Shown one piece after another: positions 35,378 through 46,590 of a DNA stretch of 64,000 nt. A program made the position numbers and the translations under genes. The stretch's first letter is position 1; every line of letters starts with the position of its first letter. The stretch is from contig CM068548.1 in assembly GCA_035048495.1 (NCBI GenBank), positions 1,426,001 through 1,490,000 on the forward strand, written 5' to 3'. The notes under the pieces are model-generated. The model had not been told where the DNA came from and did no database searches. It saw only the letters and a list, made by a program, of their open reading frames with translations. The DNA comes from Euptelea pleiosperma. Taxonomy: Eukaryota > Streptophyta > Magnoliopsida > Ranunculales > Eupteleaceae.

Positions 35378-37135
35378 CTTGCTGTTCGCCCCAAAGGATG
35401 ACTTATGTAGGTCCGTGAGGAGCACGAATCAGGAATGATGGAGGTTGCCCTCCGTTTTGGTGCAACGGAAGTAAAACCTGCTGGTTGCAGTCGTTTTTCA
35501 AGGGGTTGAAGGGGTATGCACTACGAACAATTTCCGGCCGGAGAGGAACGAGGTCGCCGGTGTTGCAGCAACCAAACCGTTGTTGGTTCATTTTCAAGCG
35601 GAGTTGCAGACGGTGGTGGAGACTTGGCAGCAAGGTGCTTCGTCACTGCAGGCTCGTGCCAAGTGAGAACAGTCCACGAAGAAGAAGGTAGTACAACAGA
35701 CCGTGGAGGCGCTGTTTGCAGGCGTGGCCGGTGCTGTTGAAGAAGATGAAGAAGGAAAAAGGGGCAGTGGAGATAGAAGAGACATTGATGGGAGGAGATA
35801 GAGGAAGAAGAGAAGATGTTAGAGAGCAGAAGAGAAGGAGGAGACGAAGAAGAGAAGAAGAAGAAGAAGAAGAAGAAGAAGAAGGAGGAGGAGGAGGAGG
35901 AGGAGGAGATGGCCGGAGTTCTGCAACTCCGGCCGGAACGAAGGAGGAAGAAGAAGAACAAGAAGAACAAGAAAAAAAATAAGAAGAAAGGAAGAAGGGG
36001 AAGAAGAAGAAAATGTGGGTGAGGTTTTGTGGGAAAGAAAGGAGGAGATGGGATTGGGATTAGGGTTCCAAAGAACCCTTCTCTTCTCCTTAATAAACCT
36101 CCCACTTTCCTTTAATGGAAAATGGGGCTTTTAAAAAATATATATATATATATATTTTTAAGAAAAACCTTACTTTTCTTTGGGGAATTTCCCCATTTAG
36201 TGGACCCCCATTTTTTTATTTAAAAATAATTAATTTAAAGCATTTGAAAATCGCGAGGTCCACTAAATGGTCGAGCCATGGGTCGATGATGATGGGCCCG
36301 GCTACTGGCCCACATGGATTGATGATGTCCATCGTCTCACAAGATGATGTGATAGACAATTTGATGACGATCGGATGGATGGTGACTTGATTGGGACCCA
36401 GATTGGTAGATCGATGGATCTAGAGAGATCCAACGGTCCGGTGGAAGATCCAACGGTCAGAAAGCTAAGGGAGATGAGACAGAGCCAACGGGCAAGAGTT
36501 CTGAGGTTAGGTCAGTAGATCTGAGGATCAGGTGGTGATGTATAGGGAGATGAAGAGAGACGAGAGAGAAATAGGAGAAATGAGAGAAAACTCTACAAAC
36601 TATAGAGATCACTGCTGGCGGAGGGTCTGGAACCCTAGTTTTCAATATGTTCTCTTCTCAGGCTTCGCCACCAGAGCAGATTATCATTTTCTTCTCGTTT
36701 CATGTGGCTTCGACTGCTTTGGTCCGTCTCTTGGTCATCGGCTCTCCATCTCTCTTGGTTCTTTGGACCAGCTCCGTGATCCTCTGACTTGACCCGTACT
36801 TAGCCTGTATCTTCTATCATAGCATGTTGGCTCTTTAAGCTTTGATATTAGGCTTCTGAGGTTGATCGTGGGCCCGCAAGTCTCGAGAATAGCCCGATCG
36901 AGTTTTCTGCAAGAGAAGAGCACGTAATGAGACTTGATCATAACGTCTTTATACCTAGACTTTCAGAAATACGTTTAATGCATGCAAATATATAATTTCG
37001 TCCAGAAAAGTGTGTTCTGCGCAATGAAATAGACTCTTACGTAGAAAAGTGGATAATTATAGCAGTTTTACGTAGGAGAGTGTGATAACGCTTAGAAGAT
37101 AACAGTGGAAAATACGCACTTTTAAGCGAAGATCA
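35378..37135 (-). repeat. Minus-strand solo LTR, 5' arm (part 2 of 2)
   Basis: On the minus strand it starts TGATCTTCGCTTAAAAGTGC at 37135 and is an inverted, diverged copy of 23782 to about 25600. Shared landmarks are the GATCCAACGGTC repeats, the GGGCCCGGCTACTGGCCCAC block, the AT dinucleotide run and the GAA/TTC microsatellite (35853-35885). It continues across the inserted plus element into 23776-23030. Flanking TTGAT at 37136-37140 completes the target duplication. Purine-rich reading frames here are not genes. Confidence 0.85.
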
Positions 37136-37140
37136 TTGAT

Positions 37141-37550
37141 ATTTTAGAAGCATAATGAACTCTAAGACGTGGAACCACCAATGACCCTAATTCACTTATA
37201 ATAACTACATTTTGGATAATTTATAATTGGTGAAGCCTACAATGAATGATTGAACACCCGGTATAAACAAATCGGACATTAGGGACTTACCTACAAAATT
37301 TGAATAATTGAGGGTGATTCGTACAATGGACCATAACACGTCAAATATACTCGATCGGACATTAATTACATTATTAGGATAATGTCCTATAGACCTAAGG
37401 TGTAAATATGACATGGTACACCTACCGTACACAACTGTTTTAGTACATAATCTTGTATATTATATACTATTGGCATCATTGTAAAATTCTATAAAAGGGT
37501 GGTAACATAGTATATATATCATAAAGTTACTAATTTTTGAGTCGGACATG
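37141..37550. other. No gene seen
   Basis: AT-rich sequence between the solo-LTR target duplication and the LTR-like block starting near 37551. Confidence 0.4.
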
Positions 37551-40545
37551 TGTCACCATGGGACACACGTCCACATGTCCAAGCTTGGTGAGGTTCTGTT
37601 GGAATCTCAAGTGGTGACCCATTTTTTTGAAAGCCAATGAAAGTGTAGATATATATATATATATATAGAACAAAAAGGTTTTTTATTTTATTTGTTGTTT
37701 ATCTTTCTTTTTCTTTAATACCCTTGGCTGGCCACATACTTACTATGGGCAGCACGTCCACATCTTTTCAAGATTTGGGAGGGCCCACTAGACCCTTGGA
37801 GTTGACACCTATTAGTGGGAAAAAAAATTATATATAAGTAGATATACATACTTAGAATATGGACAACCAACTTGGAAAGATTACCTCCACATTAGAAACA
37901 CATTGACCAACTCGTTGGTTGAGTTTGCACACATTTATTACTACCAAAACAGTTAGGATGTGGGACCCATAGAAATCTAAACATGGAGTTACAAAATCTG
38001 GAAATTCTACCTAAAACAGCCACGTACCTACCCTAATTGAGAGTATCCTTGACCTCCTCTTGACACCTAGGCTTCTAACCAACTAGGAAACACTAGTAGA
38101 AAATCCTATAGACCGGTCCTTACCATAATAGGCAGGAGGTACATAACTAGGCATGCCATGTGTCATGAATATAGGTGAGAATTCTTGGATTCTCCAATCG
38201 GTAACCATGTATAGATATATGGGAGATGATTCAATGTAGCACACTTACCTATCCAGCACACACCTTATTAGACAACACCTGCCAATAATAGAAACAAGTT
38301 TTGAAATCCAAACCTAGAGTTGCCAAATCGTGTTGGGCATTTAAAACATTAAAACACTAAAAAACAAACTTAATCCTACCACCGTTTCAATTCAAAAGAG
38401 AAAAACTTGAGTGAACTCCTAACATTTCCACCATTGGAGCAACTCGTGGTGACTCCTAGAGATTGAGAAACATTTTCTCAAAGAGAACTAGCAAGGAAGA
38501 AACTTCTAAGGCTTGAGGGCTCACCGTTGAAGACACGGTCCAATCGCTACCTTGGAGAAGCACGTACACAACTCCATCTATTCTCATAGTGCCGAGATCG
38601 TTAGATAGCGTCACCTTTTGCTATCTTTGATTCAAGAGGATCAATCAATAAGAAGGTAGGTACACTCTCTACTACTAAATGGATCGATTATTTTACCCTC
38701 ATAACATGTGATAGTCTTAGGTTTAAAGTTCGAGATGAAGGGATAAATAATAAGCTTTAATACTAGATGCATGATTAAATCGATAATTATTTAATAGCGG
38801 ATCCTTCATGCATGAAATCCTTTGCAAGCGTACTCAATCATGATTTTACTTGATGCTAATACTATTATATTTGATGCATGTGTGGGGAAATGTTACGATT
38901 TGTTTAAGAGTAATGGATGCATCATGTGTATAAGAAGTGCTTCGGAATTTTATAATTAAGTAAGGCCCGGTGCCCTTGGGTGAAAAACCCTGAACCCCTG
39001 CAGGTGAGCTCTCGTCCGAGCTACTCCTGGCGTGGGAAGGAGATGGAGACCCGGAGATGGGTTACGCATGAACTTTGTCATTCAATGTCATATTGCATAA
39101 GGCCATGATTGAGATTTCATGCATCAATTGTTGTTCCCTCTTTTAATATGCGTTTACTGTCCATTGATGATATATGATTGTGAGTGTAAAGTAATGGATT
39201 CTCATAAGTGTTAGGAGTGTACGGTGGTTTATCTATTGGGCCTCGGCTCACGGTGTTTACCAAAATTTTAGATCTTGTAGAGGACGAGACAGATCGGAGT
39301 TGATACACTTGATAAGGGGTATGATATCGGGGTGACCGATGAGGCGTTCGATGATGCCATTATGGAAAATGAAGATGCATAGACTCTTTCATTTGATTTT
39401 TAGTAGATCTGGAACTTTAAGCATTATGTGAATGTAATAACTTGAATTACTACTTAGTAGTGGTAACTACGCGATGGATGACCTTAATCCGGTACTATTA
39501 GGCCGTGAATTTTATCTTGATGATGTACGTGCGTGATGATTTTTTTTAGATGATATTTCATTCATATGACTCTTATATGTTAAGATAATGGTGGTGAAAA
39601 TTTCAAGAGCAATGGTTATGAGTAGACACATAAAATAACGTTGTTAAGTGAATCGTTAGAACTACAGATTCTGTTTCGCTGAATTATAGCGCATTTTCCG
39701 TCAAGAAGGTAATAGAACTGGACTTTCAAGAAAATAGATAAATCGAAGCTCGTTCTGTCAGCTTTTTGAAAATATAAGGTGTGTTGTGAGATTCGATCTG
39801 TGTTGTCGTAGGAGACCAAAACACTATACCTATATCGATCCTGTCTGTACCTGTGTTCCAAATTACTGTACCTTTATGACCCATTAGACTGTAGAATCTG
39901 ACTTTGGTCCGAACAGAAACAATAATGAATTTTCTGTTAGCTTTCCAGAAATGTTAAGTGCGTTGTATGGTTCAAATTGTGATGTCCTAGGTGGCCAAAT
40001 TACTGAACCTCTGTCAAACCAGTCTGGTTTTGTTTTCAAAATTAAGACACCATTTTCACATAATAGATTATAGAATCTGACCTTGGACAAAACAGGAAAG
40101 TCGGATATTATTGAATTAGCTTTCTAACGATATAAAATGCATCAGGTGATTTAATCGGGGTTGACCTATACAGTCAATTTACTATGCATAGGTCAGAATC
40201 GACTAAGTCACTAGACTTGGAAATATCAATTAATACCCCGATCTTACCAAATTGGGATGTACCATGTGACCCACTAATGTTTGAATTCATTTCTATAAAC
40301 CAATGATTTATAGGTTAAATGAAGGGACTACTTTTATTGAAATTATTATTATGCTTCAGCTTTGTTTGATAACTTACGTTGTACCTAATACCTTAATGGG
40401 CTTACGTGGTAGACTATAGATAACCGATTCACTCATTAGGTTAGATTGGCCTTAAGGACAATCTTTTTCTCATGTCAGGGTTCGGGTATGGGCCAACCCA
40501 CGGATAACTGGGTCAGATCTGGGTGCCCGGATTCGGGGCGTGACA
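37551..40545 (+). repeat. Probable large gypsy LTR (chromovirus Del/Tekay-like)
   Basis: The candidate starts TGTCAC and ends GGGGCGTGACA, with inverted termini. Internal text such as gagctctcgtccgagctac and the end block (GGGTTCGGG, GGGTGCCCGGATTCGGGG) resembles LTRs of Del/Tekay-type elements as I remember them. No coding region, primer site or target duplication was found. The right end abuts the Tat-type gypsy pseudogene. The left boundary is the weakest point. Confidence 0.4.
39656..40200 (+). repeat. Three degenerate tandem units of ~180 bp inside the LTR
   Basis: Each unit has the order AGAATCTGACTTTGG-like, then TTAGCTTTCCA-like, then AAGTGCGTTG-like, then a segment near CCAAATTACTGAACC. 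Units begin near 39656, 39888 and 40068. Divergence between units is high. Confidence 0.6.
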
Positions 40546-40624
40546 CGTCATCTGTGAGAAACGAAATTGATCAACTCGTGCGCTTTGCCAAAAGCTATTT
40601 TCAGACGGTAACAGTTTATGCGGG

Positions 40625-43535
40625 ATGGCTCCGCCGATTACTAGATCAAAGAAAATGGCTCCGAGACCAAAAGTTGAAGATGAAGGAGATAAAGTGAGCC
40701 TTGGAATCCAGAAGATGTTGGACCAAGTTCTTTTAGAGATGCAGGAGATGATAGAGGAAGTGAAAAATGCGAGGAAGGAGAACTTCTAGTCGAGACAACA
40801 GCTCCTGGAAGAAACTAATGATAGACAAGACCCTCTCAGATATCGAGGGAACGATCCGATAGGAGGAGATCAACTGTCGATAGCAGATGAACAGGTGTAA
40901 AGTTCCAATCGATGAGAAGAAGGTCATCGAGATAGTTTAACTTGGGGGCATAAGGCGGTTTATGATGATCACCAGTCAATTGCCCGAGAAGAGCTAGAAA
41001 ATGAGCAGACTAACTTGATCACGATAGACAAAGTGACCAAGTTAATCCAGCAAGACAGAGAGGCAAGGCTAGAGCCTAGAGAGAAGCCTGCAGTCGGAGC
41101 TACAAGGGCATTAAGGGTGCTAAGGTCGTCACCCTTCTCGAAAGAAGTTCTGAAGTCCGAGATCCCGAAGAAGTTTTAACAGCCCAAGTTTTAGCTTTAT
41201 GATGGGACGTTGGACCCCATTGATCATTTGTTCCATTACAAACAGACTATGGTGCTCTGGGAGGCGTTGTCTTTCAATGGTATGACGTGCAAAATGTTCC
41301 CTTTCGGTCTAAAGAGCAATGCATTGGTGTGGTTTTATACCCTAGGAGAGGGTTCAATCAAATGCTTCAAAATTCTAGAAGACGTGTTCGTGACTAAATA
41401 CATCTATCAAAGGAAGAGGATGTGTGTCACGGCTCTCCTCAACATAAAGCAAGCTCAGAAGAAATCACTCCAAGATTACATGACCGAGTTCAGGAAAGAG
41501 GTCGCTCAAGTCAACCAGTTTTAAGAAATAACTGTCATTTTTGCTCTGCAAGTCGGCGTCTTGGTGGGGTCCCAGACACATGAAGCACTAGTGGTTCGGA
41601 ACCCATTGAGACTGGAGGACACCTATTAGGATTTGGAGGAACAGATCCGAGTTTAAGATGTTGTCAAGGCTCAGACCAAGCCAGCAAAAGTCTGAGTCAA
41701 TGAAGTCGGATCCTCCGCCAAGAAGGGAGGGAACAAGAGAGATCGATATGGCAATAGAGATCGGATGAGAGGAAGAGAACGGATGGGACAAAATATTACA
41801 CGTCCTTGAATGAAAAGAGATTGGTGATCTTGGAGAAGATCCGGGGGGAGGCTTATTTTAAGCCCTTAAGACAACGTATGCTGATAGGCCCGATAAGCCT
41901 TACTGCGCTTACACAGCGTAAGAGACCATCCAACGAATGAGTGTTACGCCTTGAAGAACCTACTGCAATACTTGGTAAATCAGGGTTTGATTGATCGATT
42001 TGTAGCCCAAGAAGAGGACTGAGATAAGAAAGAAGAAGAGGTTGGCCCAAGAGAGGTCGACAAAGAAGATAGAAAACCGCCGAGACGTGTGATCCACGTG
42101 ATCTGCAGTGGATCCTCTGACTCCAAGAATGCTCATCGAAACAAAGTCAAAAGAATAATGAGCGTTCAGGAGGTGATGGAGGTCTCGGTGGAGCCAAAGA
42201 TTGTGGAACCAGAGGCAGTTATAGATCTCAATCCGATAATGACGGTATGGTTCTTAGACAAAGATCTAGAGAAGGTGACGGGCCCTCACGAGGACGCCTT
42301 TGTGATTTCCCTGGCTATATGGAATTTTTCGGTGAAGAGGATCATGATAGACTGTGGCAGCTCATTGGAGATTCTATTAAGGTCGACCTTTGACAATATG
42401 GGGATTGATCAGGCCGCCTTGGAACCCTCTAGAGCGGCAATCTATGGATTCAATGGGGCAGCTTCGAATCCCTCGGGGGAGATAATGTTGTCGGTGACAG
42501 CAGGCTAGTGACATTATTAACAAGGATCTTGGTGGTGGACTCCACATCCGCATACAATGTTATCTTGGGAAGGCCCTGGGGAACACTGCATGTAGGCAGT
42601 GTCGTCTACCTATTATCAATTGATCTGATTCCCCACTCCTCTCGGCTTATAAGAGATCAAGAGGGATCAGGGGGTGGCGCTAAGGTGTCAGGCGGATAAT
42701 TGTGAAGGATACTCGGAAGACCCATCAATCCGAGGAACGGGACCTCGGCCCCTCCGACCAATAGCAATTACAACATCTAACTCTATAGATGGGATCCACG
42801 GCGAAGGGAAAGATGATCAAAGAGGTTGAGCCCATAGAGCGAGGGAGCGAGGGAGCATGAAAAATGACGTACATTGGTTCGGAGCTAAGCCACGAAGAGA
42901 AACAGATGTTGTCAAAATTTTTGAGAAAGAACGTGGATGTCTTTGCTTGGTCAATGAAAGATATGTCGTGAATAGACCCGCGAGTGGAGAGCCATCGCTT
43001 GAACGTTAAAGAAGGTTCGAGCCCGATCAAACAAAGAGTCCATAGGATTTCACCACAGGTAGCCTCGGCAGTGTCAGATGAAGTAACCCGGCTAGCCGTG
43101 GCCGAGATCATCAAAGAAGTAAAATGTCATGAGTGGATCGCAAACATTGTTGCCATTCACAAGAAGAATGGAAAGGTCATAGTTTGTATCGACTTCACGG
43201 ACCTGAATAAAGTTTGCCCCAATGACAGCTGTATCATGCCCTGAGTAGACGAGCTGGTAAACCAAAAGGCTGACTTCGAACTCTTATCCTTCAAGGATGG
43301 CTACTCGAGGTATAATCAGATTCTAATGCACGAGCAAGACCGAGAAAAGACAATGTTTTACACCGACCGAGGGACCTTTTGTTTTCGACGTATGCCATTT
43401 GGTCTGAAGAATGTAGGAGCCACATATCAAAGATTGGTAGAAAATATGTTTTAAGACAAACTTGGAAAGACAATGGAAGTCTATATCGATGATATATTGG
43501 TCAAGAGTACAAGTCGGAGGTGCCGTGTCATTTAG
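40625..43535 (+). pseudogene. Tat/Retand-type gypsy gag-pol, 5' part, decayed
   Basis: A start region (MAPPITRSKK, 40625) is followed by the gag domain at 41210-41524 (FPFGLKSNALVWFYTLGEGS, LNIKQAQKKSLQDYMTEFRK). Next is protease at about 42230-42500, with DCGSS in place of the usual DxGSS context, continuing with YNVILGRPW (about 42556). RT starts at about 42984 (SDEVTRLAVAEIIKEVKCHE, DFTDLNKVCPNDS, FKDGYSRYNQI, RMPFGLKNVGATYQRL) and reaches the active site VYIDDILVKS at about 43475-43505. Several frameshifts and stops occur. The frame breaks off at about 43535, where a copia-family LTR is inserted, and resumes at 48212. Confidence 0.85.
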
Positions 43536-43656
43536 AATATTTTATTCCCTTATCATAGTCCAGTAAAATTGTGTAGGTATAATTAATTTTTAAATACCTA
43601 ATCAACCCCCCCTTCTAGGTATATTGAGTTAAAGAGAACGGACCGGTGAAATTTCA
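43536..43656 (+). repeat. 5' LTR remnant of the TR-GAG-like element (last ~120 bp)
   Basis: It matches the ends of the LTRs at 18473 and 48209 (GTGTAGGTATAATTAA, CCCCCCTTCTAGGTATATTG, GTGAAATTTCA). The first 1.5 kb of the LTR is missing, so truncation occurred at the junction with gypsy RT. This explains the lack of a recognisable left target duplication. Confidence 0.85.
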
Positions 43657-43658
43657 AT

Positions 43659-43670
43659 TGGTTTCAGAGC
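43659..43670 (+). other. Primer-binding site, initiator-Met type
   Basis: TGGTTTCAGAGC, two bases after the LTR end, is a one-base variant of the copia primer site TGGTATCAGAGC. Confidence 0.8.
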
Positions 43671-43745
43671 AAGTTATTCTATAAAAAGTTTAATCACCTG
43701 AATTTAGATTCCTATAAAACCAATTCATTCTTTTCATTTATAAAG

Positions 43746-44531
43746 ATGTCTAAAGAAAGGTTCACTGTCAATAGTCGTAGTGACTCAGACAGTGAAGATC
43801 AAGGCAATCTTTATACTACTTATCAAGAGCTATATAGAAAAAGCTTTAGACTGACCAAAACAAATAAGAAATTGACTAATAGAGTTGAATTCCTTGACTC
43901 TGAAAATTCTGCTTGTAAACTAGACAATAATAAATTATTTGTGCTAGTTGGTCAGCTTAGGGAAGAGAAAAAATCTCTTCAAGAGATAAACAAGTTATTG
44001 GAATGCGAGTTCCAGACTTGTACAAATACTAAGAAATCTTTTGAAAGTGAGAATGAAAAATATGAAACTATTTTTAGACAGCTTGAAGAAGATAAAGCTA
44101 GCCTCCAAGACAAAGTTAAATTTTTTGAATCCGATTATCAGGAATGTCTGGAGAAGAGGAAGTCACTTGAACTTGATCTAGTTCAATTGAAAAAGGACTT
44201 GCCCTATATTTCTCAAAGTACTGAGAAATTAAATGAGATTCTAAGTATGAGACAAAGATGTGGAGACAAGCGGGGACTTGGATATGTTGATAATGTTAAT
44301 ATATCATCGTCTTCAGGAACTAAATTTGTAAAATCCAAAGTTCCTTCTACCACAGTTGGATCAACCTAAACCCAGACCTGTTATACATGTGCATGTTTGT
44401 AATTACTGTAGGGGTAAAGGCCATTTGAGCAAGAATTGCTTTCAAAAGATGAGAGATACCATGCTTCCTCCCAAGAGAAAATCATATGGGAACCAAGGAG
44501 ATCTACTCCATAAAATGACAGCCTTGTATTA
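43746..44531 (+). pseudogene. GAG-like coiled-coil and CCHC protein of a non-autonomous copia element
   Basis: A 207-residue frame (43746-44369) is strongly charged with heptad-like coiled-coil (TKTNKKLTNRVEFLDSENSA; QLEEDKASLQDKVKFFESDY). Immediately after its stop, in the +1 frame, comes a CCHC knuckle, CNYCRGKGHLSKNC (about 44391-44432), which ends at a stop near 44531. One frameshift thus separates the two parts of an original gag. No protease, integrase or RT follows before the 3' LTR. The layout is that of TR-GAG elements, which depend on an autonomous partner. The host-gene alternative (a coiled-coil protein) is less likely because LTRs and a primer site flank it. Confidence 0.8.
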
Positions 44532-46578
44532 AAAGTCGGATGTCTTGAAAAGAGAGATTGCAAACCTTATGAAACTCAAGGGCACCCAAACTCAAAGGGC
44601 TCTGAATAAGAGAACAAATAAAAAGAGAAATATTGATCATCATTCACCGCCTAAACAAATGGCGAAGAAAAAGAACACACCTAAAAGGTATAAGACCATA
44701 TGGATGAGAAAGGAATGACCGATAAATCTAGATTCTATTTGGAATGAATTCCTTATGAAGTCTAGTGGCATTTGTCCCATTGATTGAATAAATGTGGTTC
44801 TTTACATTCTTCTTTATTATATGATTGTATATCTTTTGTGAGTTGGGTGTGTAATTTTGTTTTAGGCTTTTTTTTCTTCATAGTTTTCTATTTATTTTAG
44901 ATCTTTGCTTATTTGCATTGTTTTGAATTTATGTATTAAAAAACAAAATAGAAAATTTGAAAATCAAAAATTGTTTTGTGTCATGTTTAGGATTTTATTT
45001 TAGAGTTGTACATTGCATAAGTGTTTTTAATATGATGGGCATTAACTCTAGAAAATTCTAGAACCAGGACTTGACACAAGGTAAATTGAGACTAGATCAT
45101 TGTAGAAAACTCTATAATATTTAGAAGATTAGTCTATTTTACTAATTCTTAGTTAGTGGATGTTAAGAAGTTTTAACTTTTTATTCATATGCACACTGAC
45201 TGACACTGGTTATGCCTGGACTTGATCGAGGTAATAAATCTAGTACTCTATGGGAATCAGGAATAAACTTCTACTTTTCATGACTTCAAATTAGTTGTGT
45301 TCCTGCTTTCAGTTGATTTCGAAATTACAATATAATCGACTGTTGGCCTCCCTGTGTGATAGTTCTCCATGGAAAGAGCTACCTCAAGTGGATGTGGTAA
45401 AATGTGTATGGCCCCGATCTATATAAAAATTTAATTACTTAATGCTACAAAGGATACCATACCGACCGAGTGTGAAAACTACCAAACCGACCAAGTATCA
45501 AAAGATGAGAACTTGAAAATTGAAATTTTGGTAAAACAAGTGAGTAAAAAATATCCATGTTTGCTACAAAAGTAATGTGAAATCATGTTGGCAAATACAC
45601 TTGAAAATAGAGAGTTAAGTGAGAACCTATTAGCTCTAATGAGGATTTCATGATTGGATACAGGATACCTCCAGATTTTGAGTAAAGTATTTAGATTTTT
45701 ACTAACATCTGTCTTGTACCCTAAGAAGTGGATAGTCAGATCACAGTATACCCAAGTGAAAGAAATTGAAAATTCAACTAAAGTGTACTAATTTGACTAA
45801 CTGACTCTGATAAATGGCCTAGATTGACTGCATTTGAACTATTTAAGATTAAACTGAGTAGTTAAGTCTAAAATCTTAGGTTTGATATTTGTTAGTGCCA
45901 ATCACATTGAAACTCATTATGCTTTGCATTTACTTTTCATAAATTTTAGCATACTTCAGATTTGACATTTTCCAGATTGATCCGATTTGAGTTCTGTGAG
46001 TTATAAATCTTTTCAGATATGGTTTAAAATTTTAAAATTCATTTGAAAAAGATTTATGATTGGTTAAATGGTTTCACCGAAATTTAAACCATTGATGTAT
46101 TTAGACTATGCGTCATGCTTATCTTTTAGTCTTTATACTTGTTATCATGTTGCGCTAATGCACTTGTTCTTCATGATGATATTCATTGCATGCTTGTTAT
46201 TTGCTTATATTTCTATACCTTTGTCAATTTATAACAAAAAGGGGGAGAGAAAATCATAGCGGTAAAAACAAATAGATGCATGACAGGGGGAGAGAAATTT
46301 AGGAGGGAAAATTTTTTCCTTTATTTTTTTTAATTTTTCTACTTGTGATGTGCATAATTAACTCACTGTATTTTAATGATTTATTGATTGCCAATGATAT
46401 TACATGGTATGTATTGTTGGTAGAATATGCAGGGAACAGATCAAAAGCCATTACATTATATCTGTTCGATTATCTCCAAGAAAGTGTGAGATAGTAAGTG
46501 AATCATGTAAGAGGGTGAGATTATATTTTCTATTTTTTACCTTCTATATGATTAAATATTTTTTGTCGCTGAATTGTC
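44532..46578 (+). other. Non-coding internal region of the TR-GAG-like element
   Basis: No pol domain was recognised in 2 kb. Two GGGGGAGAGA purine blocks (about 46241 and 46285) resemble the AAAGGGGGAGA runs before SIRE-type copia 3' ends. Confidence 0.6.
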
Positions 46579-46589
46579 AAAAGGGGAGA
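46579..46589 (+). other. Polypurine tract
   Basis: AAAAGGGGAGA immediately precedes the TG start of the 3' LTR at 46591, the expected plus-strand primer. Confidence 0.75.
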
Positions 46590-46590
46590 T

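Noticed and set aside
35403..36105. Frames of up to 194 residues, F/S- or E/K-rich
   Set aside because: Translations of GAA/TTC simple sequence in the inverted LTR arm.
23780..37135. A single giant transposon with 1.8-kb terminal inverted repeats
   Set aside because: The arms are halves of LTRs. The TTGAT and G-run duplications show instead a plus-strand element inside a minus-strand solo LTR.
43746..44369. Host coiled-coil gene
   Set aside because: It lies between LTRs, just after a primer-binding site, and is followed by a CCHC knuckle, so it is retrotransposon gag.
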